Assembly (NCBI GenBank): GCA_030835005.1
Contig: JAUQWT010000294.1
Location: forward strand, 1-8,792
Reading direction: 5' to 3'
DNA from: Ignavibacteria bacterium
GTDB lineage: Bacteria; Bacteroidota; Ignavibacteria; Tepidaquicellales; OLB5
DNA: 8,792 nucleotides
Shown: piece by piece, positions 1 through 7,140 of the stretch
Layout of the letters: the number at the start of each line of letters is the position of its first letter
Position numbering within the stretch: position 1 is the stretch's first letter
Translations under genes and position numbers: made by a program
Notes under the pieces: generated by a model
Seen by the model: only the letters and a program-made list of their open reading frames with translations
What the model was told of the DNA's origin: nothing
Database searches by the model: none

Positions 1-302
1 CTTACTTTGCTTCCATCATTCCAATGAGTTATCTGATAATCCATAAAATCCACGTTTAAGAATCTTACTGACGGAAAATACTGCTGCAATAATTGGAAGT
101 TGTTACTATCCAATTCAATGCCTGTGTAGTTTTTTGTCTGATCCAGGATGTACTTTGTGATTGCTCCCTGCCCGGGCCCAATTTCAATTATATGGTCAGT
201 GTTTTTAATATCAAAAGAATCAACAATGCTTTTGCAGATGTTGTTATCAATCAGGTAATTCTGTCCGAGCGATTTTTTAGGGTAGATCTTTTTTTCTGTC
301 AA
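1..302 (-). CDS. rsmA: 16S rRNA dimethyladenosine transferase RsmA (KsgA), N-terminal part, cut by window edge
   Basis: Family knowledge: RsmA dimethylates two adjacent adenines near the 3' end of 16S rRNA using S-adenosylmethionine, late in small-subunit assembly in the cytoplasm. Seen: about 100 residues of the N-terminal Rossmann methyltransferase. The family signature PKKSLGQNYLID lies at about residues 8-19, SAM motif I EIGPGQGAIT at 40-49, the ribose-binding acidic residue in GIELD at 61-65 and NVDFMDY at 83-89. The catalytic NLPY motif lies beyond the edge. No ATG exists between the in-frame stop and the signature. The best start is TTG at 300-302, which gives MTEKKIYPKKSLGQN, a normal distance to the signature; no clear SD precedes it. 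It begins 19 nt after the stop of the acylase gene on the same strand, so co-transcription is likely. The identification is secure; the exact start is less so. Confidence 0.93.
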   Translation of the reverse strand, partial: MTEKKIYPKKSLGQNYLIDNNICKSIVDSFDIKNTDHIIEIGPGQGAITKYILDQTKNYTGIELDSNNFQLLQQYFPSVRFLNVDFMDYQITHWNDGSKV

Positions 303-321
303 ATCAGTTCTATTCAGTATG

Positions 322-2862
322 CTAATTTTGAGGTGTCAAAGTTAACAGCTCATATTTTTTGTCAAGCATTTCAATCTCGCTGGTTGTATTTGTTTTATAC
401 TCGCCATATAACCACATTTTTGCCTGGTCGCTGTAATGATCATTAACAGGCTGGCCGGATTGCCCGGTAGAATTAATAGAAAGCGGATGCTCTATTGCTG
501 AAAGACTGACAATTCTTCTCATTGAAGCGCCTATTACAACTGAGAATTTACCGTCTTTTATGACTTCGTTAAAACTGTATTCAGTGTTGTTAACTGTTGT
601 CTGGTCGCCGCCAATCTCATATGGACCAATATTGAATGTCTTATCCAGTGCATTAACAAGCCCGAGCGGGTGGCGGAATTTAACATTATGAATTTGCCCC
701 CAATGCCAGGTATTAATATCCTGATTCGTGAATTTCAGCTTTAAAAATTCAATTGCCTGCTCAAGGCTTCTTCTTAAAATTTCGTTCTTATATTCTTTTT
801 GTGTTGTGTTGACATTATCAAACCAGGGGTTATCACTTTGATTCAAAATGAGCTCAAGAGAGCGGTATGGCATATTTTGTACGATAAGGAAATCTTTAAA
901 TACATCTTTCCCCAGCTCATCTTCATATATATTTTTCAACAGGTAAACCAAAAATGTATTATAAATAGAGGCAATTGACTCTCCTGCTTTCATTTCTCCA
1001 TTCCATGATCTGAATCTATCTATGCACCATTTTAAATTGTTATCACTTATCTGCAGGCTGTCAAAAGCTTTCACAATGTGCCGTGTTATACCTTCTGCGT
1101 ATGGCGACTCAATGTTATTCTGCAGCAGTTTGAAATCATCCATATCAAATAGACTGCGTGACTTAAGAAAATTGCTGATCCTGTTAAACCTGGAGTCAGA
1201 TTCCCATAAATATGAAATGTAGAATTTTTCCTGGGGTTTTTCTTTTGAATTATCCGCAGAGACCCAGCTAAACGGATTCGTATTCGCAGTAACTATGTAG
1301 CCTTCTTTTGGATTATAAACAGAAGGCATTTTTTCGAAATCAATGAAACCCGTCCAGTCCAGATCCGCATTTGAAGGATATATATAACTGCTGTTATCCG
1401 AAGTTTTTCTTATTGGTATTTTTCCCGCTGACTGGTATCCAATATTTCCGTAAACATCCGCATATGTAAAATTCTGCGCAGGTGTTCCAAATCCTTTGAG
1501 CGCACTTCTAAAATTATCCCAGTTCTTTGCAGTATTAATACTATAAAAGCATTCCAGCTCATCACTCAACTCATAGCCCGTCCATCTGAATGTCATTAAT
1601 TTATCCATGTAGAGATCCTCACCATTTTGATCAAAATCAGCAAAACCCCTTATGCTTAGACCGGAGATGACAGGACCAATTTTTGTAAGCCGCACCGTAT
1701 ATTCCGTTTCAAGAGAGTCTTTAACATAGATCTTTTCTTTGATAGAATCCAAATCGTATGATTTATTTTCATACAAATATTTATTGCCGGCAGAATCCCT
1801 GTTGAGTATGATAAAATCGTTATCATCATTCATTAAATTGGTTAAGCCCCAGGCTATGAATTTATTGTTTCCGATGACAATAGATGGAATTCCGGGGAAG
1901 CTCATTCCCTGTACATCAAGCTCACCGCCTTTTAAGTACATCTCATACCAGCGGGATGGCGCCTGCAGTGCAAGATGAGGATCATTTGCAAGAATGGGTT
2001 TCCCGGTGATGGATTTCTGTGAAGAGACAACCCATGAATTGCTGCCGATATGAGAACCTTCAAGACCCAGGAAATTCCTGTAACCTTCGTTTGTTTCAAA
2101 GAAACCTTTCCCAAGAGAAGCAACCAGTCGGAACTGTTCTGTGCTTCCAAGTTCTTTTCTCTCAGAATCAATAGAATCGCTTTCTTCTGTTTCAGGCAGA
2201 GGCTTTTTGAAAATTGTAATATTAGTATCAGGAAAGATCTCGGAAGTTTTTTCAAGTCCTGTTTTATTAACAAGCTCGCCGATTATGTAATCAGTGTACC
2301 AGGCAATGTTTAAATCCCATGCCATCATACGGGCAAGCATAAGTGAGTGCTCCGGTTTCCATGGTTCGGGGCGGTAATTCAATGCATCAAACTCAACCGG
2401 CAGATTGTCGTAATGAGTCTCGATAAATTTATTCACTCCAAGAGTGTAAGCTGTTAATATCTGCTTTGATTTTGGACTGAGGTTATTATACCAGTTATAC
2501 GCAAACCTGTGTATACCTATTGTGCGGAATAATTTATCAAAGTTAATTGTACCTGAACCGAATATCTCAGATAATCTGCCTTCTGCAACTCTCCTGGTCA
2601 GATCCATTTGCCAAAGCCTGTCTCTGGCATGTAAATATCCCTGAGTGAAGAAAACATCTTCCTCATTCAAAGCCACAACATGCGGTATGGCATATTTATC
2701 AAAATAAACTTTCACAGGCGATTTTATACCCGAAATAGCAATATTGCCAGTAGAGGGATAGAACGATTTTTGTGATAAATGATTGAAAAGTAAGCCCAAA
2801 ATGAGGATTGAGGGTATGACAATTACTATTAAACCAAGAAACGTTTTAGCGAATTTATTCAT
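322..2862 (-). CDS. Penicillin acylase family Ntn hydrolase, membrane-anchored or exported
   Basis: Family knowledge: these enzymes hydrolyse amide bonds of N-acyl substrates (beta-lactams, acyl-homoserine lactones, other acyl amides) after self-cleavage into alpha and beta chains, normally in the periplasm. Seen: 846 residues, a usual precursor length. A hydrophobic segment at about 7-27 is a signal peptide or anchor. An alpha region (about 35-225) and a charged linker (about 222-270) follow. The beta-chain start motif GSNSWVVS places the self-cleavage site and nucleophile at G273/S274, followed by GKPILANDPHL. Further family motifs are AQNFTYAD with GNIGYQSAGKIPI, WHWGQIHNVKFRHPLG, GGDQTTVNNTEYSF, and near the C-terminus STGQSGQPVNDHYSDQ. 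All expected landmarks are intact, so it should be active. The substrate cannot be read from sequence; calling it an AHL acylase or a penicillin acylase would be a guess. ATG at 2860-2862 has no SD. rsmA follows immediately. Confidence 0.95.
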   Translation of the reverse strand: MNKFAKTFLGLIVIVIPSILILGLLFNHLSQKSFYPSTGNIAISGIKSPVKVYFDKYAIPHVVALNEEDVFFTQGYLHARDRLWQMDLTRRVAEGRLSEIFGSGTINFDKLFRTIGIHRFAYNWYNNLSPKSKQILTAYTLGVNKFIETHYDNLPVEFDALNYRPEPWKPEHSLMLARMMAWDLNIAWYTDYIIGELVNKTGLEKTSEIFPDTNITIFKKPLPETEESDSIDSERKELGSTEQFRLVASLGKGFFETNEGYRNFLGLEGSHIGSNSWVVSSQKSITGKPILANDPHLALQAPSRWYEMYLKGGELDVQGMSFPGIPSIVIGNNKFIAWGLTNLMNDDNDFIILNRDSAGNKYLYENKSYDLDSIKEKIYVKDSLETEYTVRLTKIGPVISGLSIRGFADFDQNGEDLYMDKLMTFRWTGYELSDELECFYSINTAKNWDNFRSALKGFGTPAQNFTYADVYGNIGYQSAGKIPIRKTSDNSSYIYPSNADLDWTGFIDFEKMPSVYNPKEGYIVTANTNPFSWVSADNSKEKPQEKFYISYLWESDSRFNRISNFLKSRSLFDMDDFKLLQNNIESPYAEGITRHIVKAFDSLQISDNNLKWCIDRFRSWNGEMKAGESIASIYNTFLVYLLKNIYEDELGKDVFKDFLIVQNMPYRSLELILNQSDNPWFDNVNTTQKEYKNEILRRSLEQAIEFLKLKFTNQDINTWHWGQIHNVKFRHPLGLVNALDKTFNIGPYEIGGDQTTVNNTEYSFNEVIKDGKFSVVIGASMRRIVSLSAIEHPLSINSTGQSGQPVNDHYSDQAKMWLYGEYKTNTTSEIEMLDKKYELLTLTPQN

Positions 2863-2951
2863 TTAAATATATATAAATATAACCATATTAGATTTGAACT
2901 TAAATTGTTATTTTAAGGTACTATATAAAGATCATAAATTAATCGTATAAA
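2863..2951. promoter_or_regulatory. Divergent AT-rich intergenic region, probable promoters for acylase-rsmA and the thioredoxin-TPR gene
   Basis: These 89 bases separate two genes transcribed away from each other, so both promoters should lie here. On the plus strand TAGATTTG at 2889-2896 matches the Bacteroidota -7 element TAnnTTTG, but I see no good -33 partner. A run of alternating A and T at about 2863-2882 lies just upstream of the acylase ATG. Neither flanking start codon has a recognisable SD. The assignment rests mainly on gene orientation; the boxes are weak. Confidence 0.4.
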
Positions 2952-4025
2952 ATGAAGAAAACAGTTTTACTTATTGCCCTCTTTGTAATTACAACAGCAG
3001 CTTTTGGCCAGATCAATTTTGAAAAAGGCACTGTAAGTGAAGTTTTTGCAAAAGCCAAAGCCGAAAACAAAGTTGTAATGGTAGATGTTATGACTGACTG
3101 GTGCGTTTGGTGTGTAGAGCTTGATAATCTGGTATATTCAAGACCGGATGTGTATAGCTACGCTAATTCTAAACAGATCAATTATAAAATTGATGCTGAA
3201 AAGGGCGAAGGAATAGCATTCAAAGAGAAGTATAAAGTTGAAGGATATCCAACTATCCTGTTTATAGACGGTGATGGAAATGAAGTTGACAGAATTTATG
3301 GGTACTATCCGGCTGCACAGTTCAAGGAAATGATGATGGATTACAGCCAGAAGAAAAATACTTATACAGACCTGAAGGCAAAACTGGAAAAAGATCCTTC
3401 GGATGTAGAAGCTAATTTCAAGATGGCTGATAAGCTTCTGACAATGGACAAGACAGATGAGGCAAAGAGTAATTATAAGAAAATAATTGAAGTTGACCCC
3501 GATAATAAATACGGCAGAACGGATGATTCGAAGTATATGCTTGCAGAATTTTCAGATACTTCAGTTGTCATAAGTAATCTTGAGAAGTTTGTTGCGGAGA
3601 ATCCTGATAGCGATGTATTGAAAGATGCACTTACAAGCCTGGGAGATAAGTATAATTCAAACAGGGCGGATATAGCAACTGCTGATAAATGGTACAAAGA
3701 AGCTTTGAGTAAATTCCCAAATGATGAACAGGTAAAAATTTCATACGGCAGGTTCCTGAATTCGCAGGCCAGAACAATTGGCAAGAACGAAAAATCGACA
3801 ACAGATGATATTATGCGCGGCTTAAGCATTCTTGAGATGTCATTGCCTTATGTAAAAGGCTCAACGGCAGAAGCTGCAAATTATTATTGGCAATCTGTTT
3901 TTTACTTCACTTTAAAGGATTATTCAAAGTCACTTGAGGCTATAGATAAGGCAGTGAAGATATTTGATGCAAAGCTTTACAAAGAACAGAAAGAAAAAGT
4001 AGAAAAGCAGTTAAGTTCAAAATAA
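2952..4025 (+). CDS. Exported thioredoxin-fold protein with C-terminal TPR-like repeats
   Basis: Seen: 357 residues. A signal peptide at about 1-20 (MKKTVLLIALFVITTAAFGQ) implies export to the periplasm. A thioredoxin domain spans about 24-130, with the redox motif WCVWC (C51, C54) and the cis-proline motif GYPTILFID (P100). The rest (about 140-357) is helical with TPR-like repeats, for example LEKDPSDVEANFKMADKLL and a repeat around 313-342. Family knowledge: CxxC thioredoxins with the cis-proline act in disulfide reduction or isomerisation, and WCxxC followed by an acidic residue resembles the DsbD C-terminal and thioredoxin_7 type. Inference: a periplasmic oxidoreductase whose TPR part binds a client or partner. 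ATG at 2952 lacks an SD. It is the first gene of a compact same-strand run, with the next gene starting 12 nt after its stop. The fold assignment is strong; the client and redox direction are unknown. Confidence 0.88.
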   Translation: MKKTVLLIALFVITTAAFGQINFEKGTVSEVFAKAKAENKVVMVDVMTDWCVWCVELDNLVYSRPDVYSYANSKQINYKIDAEKGEGIAFKEKYKVEGYPTILFIDGDGNEVDRIYGYYPAAQFKEMMMDYSQKKNTYTDLKAKLEKDPSDVEANFKMADKLLTMDKTDEAKSNYKKIIEVDPDNKYGRTDDSKYMLAEFSDTSVVISNLEKFVAENPDSDVLKDALTSLGDKYNSNRADIATADKWYKEALSKFPNDEQVKISYGRFLNSQARTIGKNEKSTTDDIMRGLSILEMSLPYVKGSTAEAANYYWQSVFYFTLKDYSKSLEAIDKAVKIFDAKLYKEQKEKVEKQLSSK

Positions 4026-4037
4026 ATTTCATTATAA

Positions 4038-4451
4038 TTGAGAAGGGTAATATCTGTATTTTTTAAAGCCCTCGGATTCTTTGTTCTTTTCTTTGTTACG
4101 ATTGCGCTTGTTAACAGCGCAATGGACATATACAATAATTTTGCCTACGATAAAGCGGTACTTAGGTATTCGCCGTACGGTTATATTCCGCTTCTTAATG
4201 ACCCAAATGATTATCATACTTCAAATGCTGATGTAAAGGGCGGTGATTTTGTGTATGTTGAAAACTGGGAATCTGCCAGTAATGGCCAGATTACATTTGC
4301 AAAAGTGAGGTCTAAATTTAACTCCGGTTATGTTAACAAAAGACTGCTTGTTGAGGCAAACATTAACGTTAAGCCGATATTGTCGGTCCTGCTTCTTGGT
4401 TTTATGTTGTTTTATACTCTGAAAAAAATTTATAACAAATATACTGATTAA
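4038..4451 (+). CDS. Small two-helix membrane protein with a probable bacterial SH3-like periplasmic loop
   Basis: I do not recognise a named family. Seen: 137 residues with a hydrophobic helix at about 7-27 and a second at about 112-128, ending in a lysine-rich tail. The loop between them (about 38-106) has the order of a bacterial SH3 (SH3b) domain: AVLRYSPYG where SH3b often has NVRSGPS, KGGDFVYVEN where it has a GD-V-V strand, and FAKVRSKFNSGYVNKRLL where it has W-KVR--GK-GYV---L. SH3b domains usually bind peptidoglycan or peptides, so an envelope role is inferred. A TAA lies immediately upstream in frame and the only start before the first helix is TTG at 4038-4040; starting at the next ATG would delete that helix. 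The gene sits 12 nt after the thioredoxin-TPR gene and 3 nt before purS. That it is a real coding gene is well supported by packing and protein character; the SH3 assignment is tentative. Confidence 0.72.
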   Translation: MRRVISVFFKALGFFVLFFVTIALVNSAMDIYNNFAYDKAVLRYSPYGYIPLLNDPNDYHTSNADVKGGDFVYVENWESASNGQITFAKVRSKFNSGYVNKRLLVEANINVKPILSVLLLGFMLFYTLKKIYNKYTD

Positions 4452-4454
4452 ATA

Positions 4455-4715
4455 TTGTATTCAGCTAAAATAAAAGTCACACTAAGAAAATCCATACTCG
4501 ACCCGCAGGGAAAAGCAGTTGAGCATTCATTTCAGGCTTTGGGTTATCACAAGATAAAAGATACAAGGATCGGGAAGTTCATTGAGCTGAAGATCGATGT
4601 ATCTACCGAGAATGAAGCAAAAAAAATGACGGATGAAGTGTGCAGCAAGCTCCTTGCAAATCCGGTTATGGAAGATTATGATTTCGAAATTACAAATCTT
4701 AACGGAGTTAAATGA
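4455..4715 (+). CDS. purS: Phosphoribosylformylglycinamidine synthase subunit PurS
   Basis: Family knowledge: PurS is the small dimeric subunit that bridges PurL and PurQ in the three-part FGAM synthase, which converts FGAR, glutamine and ATP to FGAM in the fourth step of de novo purine synthesis. Seen: 86 residues, typical length, with the diagnostic N-terminal stretch VTLRKSILDPQGKAVEHSF and a GY-x(5)-R-GKFIEL strand at about 30-44. The start is TTG at 4455-4457, giving MYSAKIKVTL; the family normally begins only a few residues before this strand, and no ATG is available. No SD is visible, so translation may be coupled to the gene ending 3 nt upstream. Its stop overlaps the purQ start by 4 nt (ATGA). 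PurL is not in the window and must be encoded elsewhere. Confidence 0.95.
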   Translation: MYSAKIKVTLRKSILDPQGKAVEHSFQALGYHKIKDTRIGKFIELKIDVSTENEAKKMTDEVCSKLLANPVMEDYDFEITNLNGVK

Positions 4716-5392
4716 CAACAGCTAAGTTTGGTGTCATTGTTTTTCCGGGGTCTAATTGCGACCATGATGCATATTATACAATTAAGCACATTCTTAAACA
4801 GGATACCGAGTACTTATGGCATAAAGATTCGACAATAGGCAATAGAAATGTTCTGATTGTGCCGGGCGGATTTTCATATGGCGACTATTTGAGGTGCGGA
4901 GCAATTGCAAGGTTTTCTAACATAATGAAAGAAGTTGTTAAGTTTGCCAATGAAGGCGGAATTGTGATGGGAATATGCAACGGATTCCAGATCTTATGCG
5001 AAGCAGGCTTGCTTCCGGGGGCACTTCTCAGAAACGAGAACCTGAAGTTTGTTTGCCGTAATGTTACATTGAATGTTGAGAACAAAAAATCGATTTTTAC
5101 GTGTGCGCTTAATGGTAAACTGAACAAAGCACACATCGTACTGCCGGTTGCGCACGGTGACGGGAATTATATCTGTGATGAAAATACTCTAAATGAACTT
5201 GAATCGAACGGGCAGATCCTTTTCAGATACGAAGATAATCCTAACGGTTCATTCAGAAATATCGCCGGAATTGTCAATAAAAAAGGAAATGTACTTGGAA
5301 TGATGCCTCACCCTGAAAGATACAGTGACGATATTGTAGGCGGACATGACGGAAGGTTTGTATTTGAGAGTGTAATAAATTACCTCAACTGA
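4712..5392 (+). CDS. purQ: Phosphoribosylformylglycinamidine synthase subunit PurQ (glutaminase)
   Basis: Family knowledge: PurQ is a class I glutamine amidotransferase that releases ammonia from glutamine and passes it to PurL, with PurS, to make FGAM in the cytoplasm. Seen: 226 residues, the normal length for stand-alone PurQ. The N-terminal motif is VIVFPGSNCDHD, followed by PGGFSYGDYLRCGAIARFS at about 51-69. The nucleophile elbow GICNGFQIL places the catalytic Cys at 89. The catalytic His/Glu pair is in MMPHPER (H200, E202). All three catalytic residues are present. The start ATG at 4712 is preceded by a GGAG SD and overlaps the purS stop as ATGA, so the two are translationally coupled and probably made in step. 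Confidence 0.97.
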   Translation: MTTAKFGVIVFPGSNCDHDAYYTIKHILKQDTEYLWHKDSTIGNRNVLIVPGGFSYGDYLRCGAIARFSNIMKEVVKFANEGGIVMGICNGFQILCEAGLLPGALLRNENLKFVCRNVTLNVENKKSIFTCALNGKLNKAHIVLPVAHGDGNYICDENTLNELESNGQILFRYEDNPNGSFRNIAGIVNKKGNVLGMMPHPERYSDDIVGGHDGRFVFESVINYLN

Positions 5393-5408
5393 TCAAAAGT
5401 TTCAGGAT

Positions 5409-5501
5409 ATGTTTGGTACTTTAGATACTGCAGTCATAATGTTTGTTGTAATAATTACTGCTTATTGCGCGGTTAAATTGATAGTAAAGATCTTTAATTA
5501 A
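5409..5501 (+). CDS. Candidate 30-residue single-helix membrane peptide
   Basis: Between purQ and tatA, ATG at 5409 opens a 31-codon frame ending in TAA. It reads MFGTLDTAVIMFVVIITAYC followed by AVKLIVKIFN. Residues about 8-24 form one hydrophobic helix, with lysines at 23 and 27 on the far side, as expected for a small inner-membrane peptide. It starts 16 nt after the purQ stop and ends 34 nt before tatA, and it fills most of an otherwise unexplained 143-nt gap in a run whose other gaps are 34 nt or less. AGGA lies just upstream but is only about 2 nt from the ATG, which is closer than ideal; ATG at 5439 is an alternative start. No known family is recognised. It could be a chance frame, since short AT-rich spacers often give hydrophobic codons. 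Confidence 0.45.
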   Translation: MFGTLDTAVIMFVVIITAYCAVKLIVKIFN

Positions 5502-5535
5502 TAAATGTTCTCAGTTTGAGGACGGGGAGTAAGAA

Positions 5536-5721
5536 ATGTTCGGATTAGGAACACAGGAAATAATTCTGATATGTATTGTAATTCTGGTTTTATTCGGAGC
5601 CAAGAAGATACCTGATCTTATGAGCGGGCTTGGCAAAGGCATAAGAGAATTCAAAAAAGCATCTAAGGATATTGAAACGGAGATTACCAGCGCGCCAACA
5701 GAGGAGAAGAAGCAGAGCTGA
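5536..5721 (+). CDS. tatA: Sec-independent protein translocase subunit TatA/TatE
   Basis: Family knowledge: TatA oligomerises in the inner membrane to move folded proteins, recognised by TatC through twin-arginine signals, across the membrane. Seen: 61 residues, within the short end of the family. A transmembrane helix spans about 5-20 with the family's polar residue near its start (QE at 7-8). The hinge Phe-Gly is at 20-21 in LFGAKKIPDL, an amphipathic helix follows at about 24-42 (GLGKGIREFKKA), and the tail is charged. This is TatA/E rather than TatB by length and by the short tail. An SD-like GGGAG at 5524-5528 precedes ATG 5536. gatA begins 3 nt after the stop. No tatC is in the window. 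Confidence 0.95.
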   Translation: MFGLGTQEIILICIVILVLFGAKKIPDLMSGLGKGIREFKKASKDIETEITSAPTEEKKQS

Positions 5722-5724
5722 TCT

Positions 5725-7140
5725 ATGTACAAAGATTATTCTGCTTTGCGTTCCGATTTAGATGCAGGTAAGACTTCTGTTTTAGATAACGTCAAGTATT
5801 ATTTGACCAATATTGAAAAAGGAAAGCATCTGAATGCTTTCCTTTCTGTCTTTGAAGAAGATTCCCTTGCTCATGCTGCCCGGGTTGATCTGAAAGTAAA
5901 AAAAGGAAATGCCGGAAGACTTGCAGGTATGGTAATTGCCGTGAAAGATGTGCTTTCAGTAAAAGGAAAGACCTTAACATGCGGATCGAAAATACTGCAC
6001 AATTTTGAACCTTTATATACAGCGACAGCTGTTCAGCGATTGATTGATGAGGATGCGATTATCATTGGAAAAACCAATTGTGATGAGTTCGCAATGGGTT
6101 CATCCAATGAGAATTCAGCATACGGTATTGTTATGAATCCGTTGGATAATACCAGAGTACCCGGCGGTTCTTCAGGCGGAAGCGCTGTTGCTGCAGCCGC
6201 AGATATGTGCATGGTATCACTTGGAACTGATACAGGCGGCTCTATCAGGCAGCCTGCGGCCCTATGCGGCATAGTTGGGCTAAAACCAACTTACGGCAGG
6301 GTCTCAAGAAAAGGACTTACTGCTTTTGCATCTTCGTTCGATTGCATTGGGCCATTTGCGAAAAATGTTTCAGATGCCGCTTTAGTCCTTGAGGTAATGG
6401 CAGGTCATGATGATGGTGATTCAACATCTGCTGATCTTCCTGTTCAGGATTGCAGCAGTGATCTGAAATTTGAAAACAAATTCACTATCGGCATAGTACC
6501 TGAATTGTTAAAAGAAGGCGTACAGAATGAAGTATGTGCATCGATCAGTCTAGTGATAGATAAACTGAAATCAAATGGCTTTAATGTTAAGAGTATCAGT
6601 CTCCCAAACCTTAAGTACTCAATCCAGGCATATTACATACTGACAACTGCAGAAGCTTCGAGCAACCTCGCAAGGTATGACGGGGCAAGATATGGCGTTA
6701 GAGCTTCAAATTACAGTGACCTGGAAGAAATGTATGTAAATACAAGAACGGAAGGATTTGGAGCGGAAGTTAAGCGCAGGATAATGCTTGGTACTTATGT
6801 ACTATCTGCAGGATACTACGATGCCTACTACAGAAAAGCTCAAAAGGTTAGACGACTGATTAAGAATGACTTTGAAAACGCATTCAAAGAGGTTGACCTG
6901 ATAGTAATACCTACAACTCCCACTACTGCATTTAAGATAGGCGAAAAGACCGGCGATCCGCTGCAAATGTACTTAAATGATATTTTTACCACATCTTCAA
7001 ACCTTTCGGGAAATCCTGCTGTAAGCATACCTATTGGTTTTGATAACGATAGACTACCTATTGGATTGCAGATAATCGGTAAGGATTTTGATGAATGCTC
7101 AGTGCTGAAACTGGGAAATTATATTATGCGTAGTTGTTAA
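5725..7140 (+). CDS. gatA: Glutamyl-tRNA(Gln)/aspartyl-tRNA(Asn) amidotransferase subunit A
   Basis: Family knowledge: GatA is the amidase subunit of GatCAB. It frees ammonia from glutamine, which GatB uses to convert Glu-tRNA(Gln), and in some species Asp-tRNA(Asn), to the amidated form. Seen: 471 residues, slightly short for the family (often about 480-490) but complete through GLQIIGKDF near the C-terminus. The Ser-cisSer-Lys triad is intact: K74 in IAVKDVL, S149 in PGGSSGGSA and S173 in DTGGSIRQPA; this spacing equals that of characterised GatA. GKTNCDEFAMGSSNENSAYG and GLKPTYGRVSR support GatA over a generic amidase. The start ATG at 5725 is 3 nt after tatA; a purine-rich GGAG lies further upstream than usual, so coupling to tatA is plausible. 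gatB and gatC are not here. The last 17 nt overlap the convergent gene on the other strand. Confidence 0.96.
   Translation: MYKDYSALRSDLDAGKTSVLDNVKYYLTNIEKGKHLNAFLSVFEEDSLAHAARVDLKVKKGNAGRLAGMVIAVKDVLSVKGKTLTCGSKILHNFEPLYTATAVQRLIDEDAIIIGKTNCDEFAMGSSNENSAYGIVMNPLDNTRVPGGSSGGSAVAAAADMCMVSLGTDTGGSIRQPAALCGIVGLKPTYGRVSRKGLTAFASSFDCIGPFAKNVSDAALVLEVMAGHDDGDSTSADLPVQDCSSDLKFENKFTIGIVPELLKEGVQNEVCASISLVIDKLKSNGFNVKSISLPNLKYSIQAYYILTTAEASSNLARYDGARYGVRASNYSDLEEMYVNTRTEGFGAEVKRRIMLGTYVLSAGYYDAYYRKAQKVRRLIKNDFENAFKEVDLIVIPTTPTTAFKIGEKTGDPLQMYLNDIFTTSSNLSGNPAVSIPIGFDNDRLPIGLQIIGKDFDECSVLKLGNYIMRSC

Noticed and set aside
93..446. Open frame on the plus strand near the left edge
   Set aside because: It lies antisense to rsmA and the acylase 3' end, both strongly supported by conserved motifs, and its protein has no recognisable domain.
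1932..2313. Overlapping open frames inside the acylase gene on both strands
   Set aside because: They are out-of-frame or antisense shadows of the acylase coding sequence, whose motifs are continuous through this stretch.
2866..2882. Alternating A/T run in the divergent spacer as a repeat element
   Set aside because: Short low-complexity DNA typical of promoters in AT-rich genomes; no repeat unit recurs elsewhere in the window.
4032..4217. Minus-strand frame opposite the SH3-like membrane gene
   Set aside because: Lys/Arg/Asn-rich with no domain; the plus-strand frame has clear membrane helices and tight operon spacing, so this is the shadow.
5508..5522. Small hairpin TTCTCA-GTT-TGAGGA upstream of tatA
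   Set aside because: A 6-bp stem with one G-T pair and a 3-nt loop, with no T-run after it; too weak to call a terminator or a regulatory RNA.
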